The position numbers and the translations under genes were made by a program. The notes under the pieces are model-generated. The model ran no database searches, was not told the origin of the DNA, and saw nothing but the letters and a program-made list of their open reading frames with translations. DNA of 64,000 bases from Kribbella pratensis (lineage in GTDB: Bacteria; Actinomycetota; Actinomycetes; Propionibacteriales; Kribbellaceae), in assembly GCF_004365355.1 (NCBI RefSeq), contig NZ_SODP01000002.1, positions 2,105,846-2,169,845 of the forward strand, given 5' to 3'. This document shows positions 34,118 to 42,220 of this stretch, in pieces (positions within the stretch are counted from its first letter, which is position 1; every line of letters starts with the position of its first letter).

Positions 34118-35572
34118 ATGAACCTTCGGATCGGCATTGCCGGGATCGCCATCGAGTCCAGTACGTTCTCGCCGCATCGGGCCGGTCTGTCCGATTTCGA
34201 CGTACGGCGCGGTGACCACCTGATGGAGCGGTACGAGTTCCTCGGGAAGGACTGGGCGCAGGGGATCGAATGGGTCCCGCTGCTGCACGCCCGCTCGCTG
34301 CCTGGCGGCGCCGTACTGCCGGAGGTGTACGACGACCTGTCCGCGGAGATCATCACCCGCCTCGAAGGGGCCGGCCAGCTGGACGGGTTCTTCTTCGACA
34401 TCCACGGCGCGATGAGCGTGGTCGGACGGCAGGACGCGGAGACGGATCTCGCCACCCGGATCCGGGCCGTGATCGGTCCCGACGTACTGATGTCGGCGTC
34501 GATGGACCTGCACGGGAACGTGTCGCGCGAACTCGGCACAGCGGTGGATCTCATCACGTGCTACCGGATGGCGCCGCACGAGGACGCGATGGAGAGCCGC
34601 GAGCGGGCGCTGCGCAACCTCGTCGAGCGGCTGCGCTCCGGGCTGGGCAAGCCGGGCAAGGCGTGGGTGCAGGTGCCGGTGCTGCTGCCCGGCGAGAAGA
34701 CGTCGACCCGGCTCGAGCCGGCCAAGTCGATCTATCACCGGGTCGGCGAGATCGCGGACGAGCCCGGGGTCTTGGATGCGGCCGTCTGGGTCGGGTACGC
34801 GTGGGCCGACGAGCCGCGCTGCCGGGCCGCCGTGGTTGTGACTGGTGATGACTCTTCGGTGATTACGGCGCGTGCCGCTGAGTTGGCGCAGGCGTATTGG
34901 GATGCCCGCGACGGCTTCGAGTTTGTGGCTCCGACCGGGACGTTGGAGGAGTGCGTGGCTGCCGGCCTGGCCAGCACGGCGCGGCCGTTCCTGATCAGCG
35001 ACTCCGGCGACAACCCGACCGCCGGCGGCGCGGGCGACACCTCGTGGACCCTCGGCCAACTCCTCGCCATGGAGGACCTGACCTCCGGCAAGGCGACCGC
35101 AATCCACGCCAGCATCACCGACCCCGAAGCCGTCGCCGCCTGCGTCGCGGCCGGCGTCGGCAACGAAGTGCAGGTAACCGCCGGCGGCAAGGTCGACAAC
35201 ATCCCCGCCGGTCCGGTCCCGATGTCCGGCACCGTCTTCTCCATCTCCGAGGACCCGGTCGGCGGGACGGTCGCCGTGGTCAAGGTCGGCGGCCTCCACT
35301 CCATCCTCACCACCCGCCGCAAGCCGTACCACCACATCGCCGACTTCACCCTGCTAGGCCTCGACCCTTCGGCAACGGACCTGGTCATCGTCAAGATCGG
35401 CTACCTGGAGCCCGAGCTCTACAACCTCGCCGCCGACTGGCTCCTGGCCCTGACCCCCGGCGGCGTAGACCAAGACCTCCTCCGCCTAGGCCACCACGGA
35501 GTCCTCCGCCCCCTCTTCCCCTTCGACCCCGACATGTCAGACCCAGACCTCACACCGGAGCTCCTGCCGTAA
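34118..35572 (+). CDS. M81 family metallopeptidase (microcystinase C/MlrC-like)
   Basis: 484-aa protein of the MlrC/DUF1485 family. The N-terminal domain has GIAGIAIESSTFSPHRAG with the Glu/Ser metal-site start, FFFDIHGAM and SMDLHGNVS (His metal ligands), then CYRMAPHEDAMESRERA. The C-terminal domain has the SDSGDNPTAGGAGDTSW loop and KVGYLEP-like ending. Founding members cleave small peptides; the substrate here is unknown. A linked LacI regulator hints at a catabolic role. The ATG at 34118 is chosen because it starts the conserved strand; the frame is open to 34082. Confidence 0.9.
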   Translation: MNLRIGIAGIAIESSTFSPHRAGLSDFDVRRGDHLMERYEFLGKDWAQGIEWVPLLHARSLPGGAVLPEVYDDLSAEIITRLEGAGQLDGFFFDIHGAMSVVGRQDAETDLATRIRAVIGPDVLMSASMDLHGNVSRELGTAVDLITCYRMAPHEDAMESRERALRNLVERLRSGLGKPGKAWVQVPVLLPGEKTSTRLEPAKSIYHRVGEIADEPGVLDAAVWVGYAWADEPRCRAAVVVTGDDSSVITARAAELAQAYWDARDGFEFVAPTGTLEECVAAGLASTARPFLISDSGDNPTAGGAGDTSWTLGQLLAMEDLTSGKATAIHASITDPEAVAACVAAGVGNEVQVTAGGKVDNIPAGPVPMSGTVFSISEDPVGGTVAVVKVGGLHSILTTRRKPYHHIADFTLLGLDPSATDLVIVKIGYLEPELYNLAADWLLALTPGGVDQDLLRLGHHGVLRPLFPFDPDMSDPDLTPELLP

Positions 35573-35724
35573 CAATCCCACGCGGGCTAACGCAGGCGCT
35601 CCGTTCGTCACTACGTCCCTCACCCGCGCCTGCTTCGCCCGCTCCCACCCACCCCCGGCTCATCGCCGGTACGTGCGGGCTGTCGCCCGGGTGCGCGCTG
35701 CCGCGCGTCGACCGCGACGGGTTG

Positions 35725-35749
35725 CCGCGAGATGCTCACGATCTCGCGG
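35725..35749. terminator. Hairpin after the M81 gene
   Basis: Perfect 9-bp stem CCGCGAGAT / ATCTCGCGG with a 7-base loop, about 150 bases after the M81 stop. A shorter stem CGGGC/GCCCG lies upstream near 35683. It is a likely transcription end for the lacI-M81 unit. Confidence 0.45.
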
Positions 35750-35789
35750 GCGTGGTGGATCTCGCGGCTCGGCTGACAGCTTGCCGAGC

Positions 35790-35996
35790 GTGATCACAGG
35801 TCGAGGTGGGTCGGCGATCCGCTGATCGCCACCAGCCGCTCATCACCAGCCAGACACAGCAGGTCTGCTCGTCGACTCCCCGGTGCCGCACGAACTTCAC
35901 CCGCCACGTGCCCGCTCGTGGACAAGCTGACGACATGGGCAGGAGCTCGGCACTCTCGGCGATAAGCCCGTAGTCGCCCGCGAGCGGCAGCTCGCC
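35790..35996 (-). pseudogene. Possible degraded protein fragment
   Basis: On the minus strand this stretch translates to protein-like sequence (LPLAGDYGLIAESAELLP, then GTWRVKFVRHRGVDEQTCCVWLV). That resembles a beta-strand-rich C-terminal segment of small actinobacterial proteins with a GDYRVRVHARG-type motif. No start codon, binding site or upstream coding sequence supports it, so it is either a remnant or chance. Confidence 0.25.
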
Positions 35997-36130
35997 AGGT
36001 CCGGCGGTAGCCGGAAGGGATGTACGGCGCTGAGCAGGAGGTGGGTGGGAGCGTGCGGAGCGGGCGCGCTGAGGAGCGGAGCGACGAAGAAAGCGGCCGC
36101 GTAGCGCGCGGGGGGCTACTCCGCGCGGGA

Positions 36131-36718
36131 TTACAGCTTGCGGAGGGTGTGGAGGGCTTCGATTGCGTGGTCGATCAGGTAGTCCGCGGTGTAGGGGCGG
36201 TCGTCCTCCGGCAGGCCTGACCACTCGATGGCCAGGTCCTCGGCGTAGGAGAGCCACGCGTGGATCCGCAAGTAATCGGGCGACTTGGGATCATCCGCCA
36301 CCTCGGGTGTGCCGAGGTAGGTCAGGACGCGCTTGGTCAGACCGGCGCGGGTCTCGTCGTACACCTTGACTGCGAAGTCGTCTCCGCCGGCCGCACCTCG
36401 GACGAACGAGATGTACGCAGTACGACGGCGCTCGATGAACGCGACGAACTGCGTGAGCATCTCGCGCAGTTGTTCCTCGGGCGGGAGGGACGCGTCGGGC
36501 TTGGTGACGCGGAGGAGGCGGCGGCCGGCGGCGGAGATGACGGCTACGTAGTAGTCGCGTTTGCTCGGGAAGTAGTGGAACAGCAGGCCGCGGGAGATCC
36601 CGGCCTGGCCGGCGATGGCATCGATCGACAATTCGTGGATCGGTTTGGTCCGCAGCATCATCAGGCCGATTTTGACCAGTTGCTTCTTGCGGTCCTCCGC
36701 CGACAGTCGGTGATCCAT
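36131..36718 (-). CDS. TetR family transcriptional regulator
   Basis: About 195-aa TetR regulator. The N-terminal helix-turn-helix is LSIDAIAGQAGISRGLLFHYFPSKRDYYVAV. The C-terminal ligand domain (RRRTAYISFVRGAAGGDDF, AWLSYAEDLAIEWSG) resembles regulators of fatty-acid or acyl-CoA genes. It is divergent from the acyl-CoA dehydrogenase operon and probably represses it until an acyl-CoA binds. The ATG at 36718 is preferred because a dyad covers the alternative ATG at 36730. Confidence 0.9.
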   Translation of the reverse strand: MDHRLSAEDRKKQLVKIGLMMLRTKPIHELSIDAIAGQAGISRGLLFHYFPSKRDYYVAVISAAGRRLLRVTKPDASLPPEEQLREMLTQFVAFIERRRTAYISFVRGAAGGDDFAVKVYDETRAGLTKRVLTYLGTPEVADDPKSPDYLRIHAWLSYAEDLAIEWSGLPEDDRPYTADYLIDHAIEALHTLRKL

Positions 36719-36723
36719 GCTAT

Positions 36724-36736
36724 TGAGCATTGCTTA
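36724..36736. promoter_or_regulatory. Candidate TetR operator
   Basis: TGAGCA-T-TGCTTA is a 13-bp near-palindrome with one mismatch. It lies in the 56-base gap between the divergent TetR and acyl-CoA dehydrogenase genes and is the only obvious dyad there. Confidence 0.5.
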
Positions 36737-36774
36737 GAAGCTGAGCTACGGTCAAGGCGAGGAAGGGAGTCTTG

Positions 36775-38016
36775 ATGGGGTTCGAACCTTCGGCCCGGGC
36801 TCAGGATCTTGTCGCGCGGGTAGATGCCTTCCTGCGCAGCGAGATCGAGCCGGTCGAGGCGGAGCTGCACACCGCGATCCGTACCGCCGGTGACCCGTGG
36901 CAGCCGCAACCGATGATCAAGGACCTGCAGGCGAAGGCGCGCGACGCCGGCCTGTGGAACCTGTTCCTGCCACCCGCCGAGCCCGGCAACGAGCGGTACG
37001 GCGAAGGCCTCAGCAACCTCGACTACGCCCCGATCGCCGAGCTCACCGGCCGGTCGTTCATCGCGCCGTACATCTTCAACTGCAACGCGCCGGACACCGG
37101 CAACATGGAGGTCCTGCTCCGCTACGGCACGGACGAGCAGAAGAAGCAGTGGCTGGAGCCGCTGCTCGACGGCACGATCCGGTCCGCGTTCTGCATGACC
37201 GAGCCGGATGTCGCGTCCTCCGACGCCACCAACATGGAGGCGACCGCTGTCATCGCCGGCGACGAGGTCGTGATCAACGGCCGCAAGTGGTGGAGCACGG
37301 GCGTCGGCCACCCGGACTGCCAGCTTCTGATCTTCATGGGCCTGACCGACCCGGACGCTCATCGGTACGCACGTCACACGATGGTGCTCGTCCCGCGCGA
37401 CACCCCGGGCGTGAAGGTCGAGCGTCTGCTGCCGGCGATGCACAGGTACGACGAACCGCACGGCCACGGCGAGGTCTCGTTCACCAACGTCCGCGTCCCG
37501 GCATCGAACATCTTGATGGGGCCGGGTCGAGCGTTCGAGATCGCACAGGGCCGCCTCGGTCCGGGGCGTGTGCACCACTGCATGCGGCTGATCGGCCTTG
37601 CGGAGAAGGCGCTCGAGCTGGCGCTGCAGCGTGGCACCAGTCGTACTGCGTTCGGCAAGCCGCTCGTGAACCTCGGCGGCAACCGCGAGCGGATCGCCGA
37701 CGCGCGGATCGCGATCAACCAGGCGCGGTTGCTCGTGCTGCAAACGGCGTACCTGCTGGACACCGAAGGGCTCGCGGGTGCGTTGAGCGAGGTGAGCCAG
37801 ATCAAGGTCGCGGTACCGCGGATGGCGCAGGACGTGATCGACATGGCGATGCAGTTGCACGGCGGCGGTGGGCTGTCCGACGACTTCCCGCTCGCGGCCG
37901 CGTGGACGAGTGCGCGCGCGTTGCGACTGGCCGACGGACCCGACGAGGTGCATCGTGGGGTGATCGCGAGGATCGAGCTCGCGTCGTACCTGTCTGCTGC
38001 TCAGGAGGCCAAGTGA
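36775..38016 (+). CDS. Acyl-CoA dehydrogenase (ACAD10/11-like)
   Basis: 413-aa flavoprotein acting on an acyl-CoA. The N-terminal helical part EPSARAQDLVARVDAFLRSEIEPVEAE and the FAD-contact regions FCMTEPDVASSDATNMEATA, GRKWWSTG and RTAFGKPLVNLGG are typical. The C-terminal MQLHGGGGLSDDFPLAAAW closes the fold. The start and the GxGxxMR-type HHCMRLIGLAEKAL stretch resemble ACAD10/11. It is the first gene of an operon with an APH-type kinase, as in ACAD11 fusions and the Pseudomonas LvaA-LvaC pair. AAGGGAG lies 5 bases before the ATG. Confidence 0.93.
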   Translation: MGFEPSARAQDLVARVDAFLRSEIEPVEAELHTAIRTAGDPWQPQPMIKDLQAKARDAGLWNLFLPPAEPGNERYGEGLSNLDYAPIAELTGRSFIAPYIFNCNAPDTGNMEVLLRYGTDEQKKQWLEPLLDGTIRSAFCMTEPDVASSDATNMEATAVIAGDEVVINGRKWWSTGVGHPDCQLLIFMGLTDPDAHRYARHTMVLVPRDTPGVKVERLLPAMHRYDEPHGHGEVSFTNVRVPASNILMGPGRAFEIAQGRLGPGRVHHCMRLIGLAEKALELALQRGTSRTAFGKPLVNLGGNRERIADARIAINQARLLVLQTAYLLDTEGLAGALSEVSQIKVAVPRMAQDVIDMAMQLHGGGGLSDDFPLAAAWTSARALRLADGPDEVHRGVIARIELASYLSAAQEAK

Positions 38017-38792
38017 GCCGAGTCCTCGTCACCGGCGCCGCGAGTGGGCTCGGTGCGGCGCTGGTCGCCAAGTTTGTTGCCGAAGGCCACCAAGTCCTGT
38101 CGACAGATGTGGCCGAGGAGGGCGAGGGTACGACGTACCTGAAGCTGGACGTACGCCGCGCCGAGGACTGGGATGCCGCGGTCACCTGGTGCGAGCAGAA
38201 CTGGGGCGGCCTGGACATCCTGGTGAACAACGCCGGGATCGCGACCGGCGGGCGGATCGATGTCGAGACGCTGGACGAGTGGGATCGGGTCGTCGACATC
38301 AACCTGATGGGCGTGGTGCGCGGCTGCCGCGCGTTCACCCCGCTGTTCAAAAGGCAGCGTTCCGGCCACATCGTGAACACCGCGTCCGCGGCCGGGCTCG
38401 TCCATCCGCCGATGATGAGCTCGTACAACACGGTCAAGGCCGGCGTGGTCGCGCTGTCGGAGACGCTGTCGCACGAGCTCCATCCGTACGGCGTGACCGT
38501 GTCCGTCGTGTGCCCGTCGTTCTTCCGGACCAACCTCGCTGACTCGATCCGCGGCGCCGACAGTGCGATGGGCGCGACGGCACGACAGTTGATCGAGAAG
38601 TCGCCGCGCTCAGCCGACGACATCGCGACCGCCGTACTCGCGGGGATCAAGAAGAAGCAGTTCCTGATCATCCCGGACCGGCCGGCCGCGATGGCCTGGC
38701 GGACGAAGCGTTTCGCGCGGCCGCTGTACAACCGGCAGATGCGCAAGATCGCGGAGCGCGCCCGGCAGCGGGCCGAGACGACGAATGGGTGA
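38013..38792 (+). CDS. SDR family oxidoreductase
   Basis: 259-aa short-chain dehydrogenase/reductase. NAD(P) motif VTGAASGLG is at 6-14, NNAGIATGG at about 72, and the catalytic Ser (TASAAG) and Y-x3-K (SYNTVKAG) are present. FKRQRSGHIVNTASAAG and VVCPSFFRTNL are family-typical, and the C-terminal extension is basic. The GTG overlaps the dehydrogenase stop by 4 bases; the stop runs 8 bases into the next gene. It probably oxidises a hydroxyacyl intermediate of the operon's pathway (inference). Confidence 0.9.
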   Translation: MSRVLVTGAASGLGAALVAKFVAEGHQVLSTDVAEEGEGTTYLKLDVRRAEDWDAAVTWCEQNWGGLDILVNNAGIATGGRIDVETLDEWDRVVDINLMGVVRGCRAFTPLFKRQRSGHIVNTASAAGLVHPPMMSSYNTVKAGVVALSETLSHELHPYGVTVSVVCPSFFRTNLADSIRGADSAMGATARQLIEKSPRSADDIATAVLAGIKKKQFLIIPDRPAAMAWRTKRFARPLYNRQMRKIAERARQRAETTNG

Positions 38793-39834
38793 TGCCGCGC
38801 GGGCGGTCCGGGACGAGGACGCGTTCGACGTACCCGCCGTCGACGCGTGGTTGCGGCAGCGGACGGAGCTGCCGGACGGCCTGCCTGAGGTCAAGCAGTT
38901 CACCGGCGGCGCGTCCAACCTCACCTATTTGCTGAGTTATGCGGGCCACGACCTGATCCTGCGCCGTCCGCCGGCGGGGACGAAGGCGAAGAGCGCGCAC
39001 GACATGGGCCGCGAGTACCGGATCCAGGCGAGCCTCAAGCCCGTGTTCCGGTACGTCCCCGAGATGGTTGCCCACTGCAACGACGAAGCGGTGATCGGCT
39101 CCGAGTTCTACGTGATGGAGCGAGTCGCCGGCACGATCCCCGGACATCACAAGCTCGGCGTCGACCTGTCTCCGGAGCAGACCCGGCAGCTCGGGTTCAC
39201 GTTGATCGACACGCTCGCCGAGCTCCACGCGGTCGACCCCGCAGCGGCGGGGCTGTCCGATCTCGGGCGCGGTGCGGGGTACGTCGAGCGCCAGGTCGCC
39301 GGCTGGTCCGACCGGTACCGCAAGGCGAAGACCTGGAACGTTCCCAGCTACGAACGCGTGATGGCCTGGCTCGCGGCGAACCAGCCGGCCGACGTACGGA
39401 CGTGTGTTATCCACAACGACTTCCGCCTCGACAACGTCGTACTCGCGCTGGACGACCCCCTGCACGTCGTCGGCGTGCTCGACTGGGAACTGGCCACGCT
39501 CGGCGATCCGTTGATGGATCTCGGCAGCGCGCTCGCGTACTGGGTGCAGGCCGATGACGACTGGGCGTTCCGCCGGTTCAGGCTGCAGCCGTCCGATGTG
39601 CCGGGGATGCTGACGCGCGACGAGATCGTGGAGTACTACGCGAAGCGGTCCGGGCTCGTGGCGGACAACTGGGCGTTCTACGAGGTGTTCGGACTGTTCC
39701 GGCTCGCGGTGATCGCACAGCAGATCTACTACCGGTATCACCACAAGCAGACCCGGAATCCGCGGTTCAAGAACTTCTGGCTTCCGGTCAACCTGCTCGA
39801 GCGCCGCTGCCGCCGCATCATCCGGCAGGCATAG
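38785..39834 (+). CDS. APH-fold phosphotransferase (ACAD10/11- and LvaA-like kinase)
   Basis: 349-aa aminoglycoside-phosphotransferase-fold kinase. Markers are the nucleotide loop FTGGASNLTYLLSYAGHDLILRR (broken by the conserved Leu pair), the catalytic loop VIHNDFRLDNVV (H-N-D), and GVLDWELATLGDPLMDLG, the metal-binding DW motif. In ACAD11 and LvaA, kinases of this type phosphorylate the 4-hydroxyl of 4-hydroxyacyl-CoAs before the ACAD partner acts. The neighbour pattern here supports the same chemistry. Antibiotic resistance is unlikely given this context. A DnaA-box sequence lies over the HND codons. Confidence 0.9.
   Translation: MGDAARAVRDEDAFDVPAVDAWLRQRTELPDGLPEVKQFTGGASNLTYLLSYAGHDLILRRPPAGTKAKSAHDMGREYRIQASLKPVFRYVPEMVAHCNDEAVIGSEFYVMERVAGTIPGHHKLGVDLSPEQTRQLGFTLIDTLAELHAVDPAAAGLSDLGRGAGYVERQVAGWSDRYRKAKTWNVPSYERVMAWLAANQPADVRTCVIHNDFRLDNVVLALDDPLHVVGVLDWELATLGDPLMDLGSALAYWVQADDDWAFRRFRLQPSDVPGMLTRDEIVEYYAKRSGLVADNWAFYEVFGLFRLAVIAQQIYYRYHHKQTRNPRFKNFWLPVNLLERRCRRIIRQA
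39407..39415 (+). other. DnaA-box sequence TTATCCACA inside the APH gene
   Basis: Perfect 9-base DnaA consensus over the codons of the conserved VIHN motif, so protein constraint alone could explain it. Confidence 0.4.
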
Positions 39835-40488
39835 ATGGCGGTCATCTACCTGGTCCGGCACGCGCAGGCGTCGTTCGGCGCCCGCGACTACGACAAGCTG
39901 TCATCGCTGGGTGAGCAGCAGGCGCGGCGGCTCGGCGAGACGTTGTCGGACGTGAAGCCCGACCTGGTGGTTTCCGGTCCGATGCGCCGGCACGAGCAGA
40001 CCGCAACGCTGGCCGGATTCACGCCTGAGGTCGACAAGGGGTACGACGAGTTCGACCACGAGCAGGTGATCATCGCGCACAAACCGGCGTACCGCGTGCG
40101 GCCGGTAATGCTCGCTGATCTGGCCCGGACCGGAAACCCGCAGCGGGCGTTCCAGGACATGTTCACCGCGGCCACACAGCGGTGGATCGACGGTGGCGAT
40201 GGCTACACCGAGACATTCGAGGCGTTCTGCGAGCGGTCCGAGGCAGCGGTACGACGGACGGCCGAGCGGCTCGGCAAGGGTGGAACGGCGCTCGTGTTCA
40301 CGTCGGGCGGGCCGATCGCGGCGGTGGTGAGCCGGCTGCTGTCCGGCGGCGACGGGCTGTGGGCGAAGCTGAACCCGGTGACGATCAACACCGCGATCAC
40401 GAAGGTGGTGTCCGGACGCGGTGGGCTGACTGTGGTGAGCTACAACGAGCATGTCCACGTCGGCACCGAGATGCTCTCGTACAGATAG
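39835..40488 (+). CDS. Histidine phosphatase family protein
   Basis: 217-aa member of the phosphoglycerate-mutase-like superfamily. The phosphohistidine motif is YLVRHAQAS (LxRHA instead of RHG), the second catalytic region GPMRRHEQTA, and the later His is replaced by the TSGGPIAAVVSRLL loop in which a His is not obvious. It follows the kinase gene directly (stop TAG, then ATG), so it may remove phosphate from intermediates of the same pathway or act on sugar phosphates. Confidence 0.85.
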   Translation: MAVIYLVRHAQASFGARDYDKLSSLGEQQARRLGETLSDVKPDLVVSGPMRRHEQTATLAGFTPEVDKGYDEFDHEQVIIAHKPAYRVRPVMLADLARTGNPQRAFQDMFTAATQRWIDGGDGYTETFEAFCERSEAAVRRTAERLGKGGTALVFTSGGPIAAVVSRLLSGGDGLWAKLNPVTINTAITKVVSGRGGLTVVSYNEHVHVGTEMLSYR

Positions 40489-40523
40489 GCCAGCGAGTTG
40501 GGAACAGAGAGTTGGGGACAGCG

Positions 40524-41267
40524 ATGAGACGGAACATCCTGATCACCGGCGCCAGTTCCGGGCTCGGTGCGGAGATGGCGCGGCAGTTCGCCGCGAAGGG
40601 CCACAATCTGGCCCTGACGGCTCGCCGTACCGAGCGGCTGGAGGCGTTGCAGACCGAACTGGCCGAGCGTTATCCACAGCTTCAGGTGGTTATCCACAGT
40701 CTGGATGTGAACGATCACACCCAGGTGTTCGAAGTGTTCCGTACGATCGACGCCGGGCTGCCACTGGACCGGATCATCGTGAACGCCGGTCTGGGCAAGG
40801 GCGCGCCGCTCGGCACCGGCCGGTTCGACGCGAATCGGGAGACCGCAATGACGAACTTCGTCGGCGCGCTCGCCCAGGCCGAGGCGGCAATGGAACTGTT
40901 CCGTGCCAGGAACGCGGGGCATCTCGTCTTCATCTCGTCGATCTCCGGGCTGCGCGGGCTGCCGAAGACGGTCACGACGTACGCCGCGACCAAGGCGGGC
41001 ATCGCCTCGCTCGCCGAGGGGTTGCGGATCGAGCTGCTCGGGAAGCCGATCACGGTGAGCACGATCTACCCCGGGTACATCCGGTCCGAGATGAACGAGC
41101 GGGTCGCGCACACGCCGCTGATCGTCGACACCGTGCCGGGCGTGCGGGCGATGGTGGCCGCGATCGAGTCCGAGAAGTCGAAGGCGTACGTACCGTCGTG
41201 GCCGTGGCGGCCGCTGGCTCAGGTGATGCGGTTCGCGCCGCTCGCCGTACTGAAGAGGATGCTGTGA
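40524..41267 (+). CDS. SDR family oxidoreductase
   Basis: 247-aa classical short-chain dehydrogenase. NAD(P) motif ITGASSGLG is at 6-14, the NAG-type motif is VNAGLGKG, and the active site is ISSISG with Y-x3-K in TYAATKAG. The C-terminus is hydrophobic (YVPSWPWRPLAQVMRFAPLAVL), suggesting membrane contact, as in lipid-modifying SDRs. Two DnaA-box sequences, 20 bases apart, lie in its 5' third. Its stop overlaps the next ATG (TGATG). Confidence 0.9.
   Translation: MRRNILITGASSGLGAEMARQFAAKGHNLALTARRTERLEALQTELAERYPQLQVVIHSLDVNDHTQVFEVFRTIDAGLPLDRIIVNAGLGKGAPLGTGRFDANRETAMTNFVGALAQAEAAMELFRARNAGHLVFISSISGLRGLPKTVTTYAATKAGIASLAEGLRIELLGKPITVSTIYPGYIRSEMNERVAHTPLIVDTVPGVRAMVAAIESEKSKAYVPSWPWRPLAQVMRFAPLAVLKRML
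40670..40698 (+). other. Two DnaA-box sequences 20 bases apart
   Basis: TTATCCACA occurs at 40670-40678 and 40690-40698 in the same orientation, in different reading frames of the SDR gene, so no single protein motif explains both. Two boxes at two helical turns could bind DnaA cooperatively, for titration or local control. Confidence 0.5.
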
Positions 41268-42220
41268 TGCGCTGGGGATTGACCGTTCCGCTGACCGGGA
41301 TTCCGCTGCGGGACCACCGCTCGCTGATCTCCGAGTTGTTCGAGCTCGGGTACACGGATCTGTGGTCGGCGGAGGTGGCCGGGGCGGATGCGTTCACGCC
41401 GCTCGTGTTGGCGTCCGAGTGGGATCAGCGGTTGCGGTTGGGGACAGCCGTCGTACCGGTGCACACGCGGGGGCCGGCCGCGTTGGCGATGAGTGCGGCG
41501 GCGTTGGCGGATCTCGCGCCGGGGCGGTTCGTGCTCGGGATCGGGGCGTCGTCCGAGACCATCGTGACCGGGTGGAACGGGATCGCGTACGACCCGCCGT
41601 ACGCGCGGACCCGCGACGTACTGCGGTTCCTGCGGCAGGCGTTCGCGGGGGAGCGGGTCGACGGGTCCTTCGACAGCTTCACCATCAACCGGTTCCGGCT
41701 GGAGAAGGCGCCGGACGTGCCGCCCGCGATCATGCTGGCTGCTCTGCGCCCGCAGATGCTGCGGTTGGCGGCGCGGGAGGCCGATGGGGCGATCACGAAC
41801 TGGTTGTCGGCGGACGACGTACGGCAGGTGCGCGCCGAGCTCGGGCCGGACAAAGAGCTGGCAGCGCGGATCTTCGTCTGCGTCACCGAGGACGCGGAGA
41901 TGGCGCGCAACATCGGGCGCTTCTTGATTGCGACCTACCTGACGGTCCCCGGGTACGCCGCCTTCCACGACTGGCTCGGCCGCGGTACGGCGATGAAACC
42001 GATGCGCGACGCGTGGGCCGCAGGCGACCGCAACGCCGCGATGGCCGCCGTACCGCTCGAGGTCCTGGACGCTCTCATCGTGCACGGCACGCCCGAACAG
42101 TGCCGCACCCACATCAACCGCTACGTCGAGAACGGCCTCGACACCCCCATCATCGCCACCCTCCCCACCGGCACGAACCTCCTTGACACCGCCCGCGCCC
42201 TGGCTCCGCATTCAGCCTGA
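41267..42220 (+). CDS. LLM class F420-dependent oxidoreductase
   Basis: 317-aa TIM-barrel protein of the luciferase-like monooxygenase class, in the F420-dependent branch common in actinobacteria. Markers are LISELFELGYTDLWSAEVAGADAF broken at the GxxG, LRLGTAVVPVHTRGPAALA, and GRFVLGIGASSETIVTGWNG, which lines the cofactor pocket. The C-terminal GTPEQCRTHINRYVENGLDTPI is typical of TIGR03841/F420-type enzymes. It is the last gene of the operon and is convergent with the next gene, overlapping it by 9 bases. GTG 41264 is an alternative start. Confidence 0.9.
   Translation: MRWGLTVPLTGIPLRDHRSLISELFELGYTDLWSAEVAGADAFTPLVLASEWDQRLRLGTAVVPVHTRGPAALAMSAAALADLAPGRFVLGIGASSETIVTGWNGIAYDPPYARTRDVLRFLRQAFAGERVDGSFDSFTINRFRLEKAPDVPPAIMLAALRPQMLRLAAREADGAITNWLSADDVRQVRAELGPDKELAARIFVCVTEDAEMARNIGRFLIATYLTVPGYAAFHDWLGRGTAMKPMRDAWAAGDRNAAMAAVPLEVLDALIVHGTPEQCRTHINRYVENGLDTPIIATLPTGTNLLDTARALAPHSA

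Larger units (their letters stand above)
35573..36130. other. Non-coding stretch with inverted repeats and a possible gene remnant
   Basis: No intact gene is seen. A 14-bp inverted repeat CGCTCCCACCCACC (35640-35653) / its complement (36040-36053) brackets about 400 bases, and the flanks share Kribbella-style GGAGCGGAGCGAC-rich sequence. A related GTCGCTCCGCTCC string occurs at about 1669-1683 in the khpB-rsmG gap. It may be a decayed repeat element between the M81 and TetR genes. Confidence 0.5.

Noticed and set aside
38785..39834. Aminoglycoside resistance kinase
   Set aside because: The APH fold is shared, but the operon of acyl-CoA enzymes fits an ACAD10/11- or LvaA-like metabolic kinase better.
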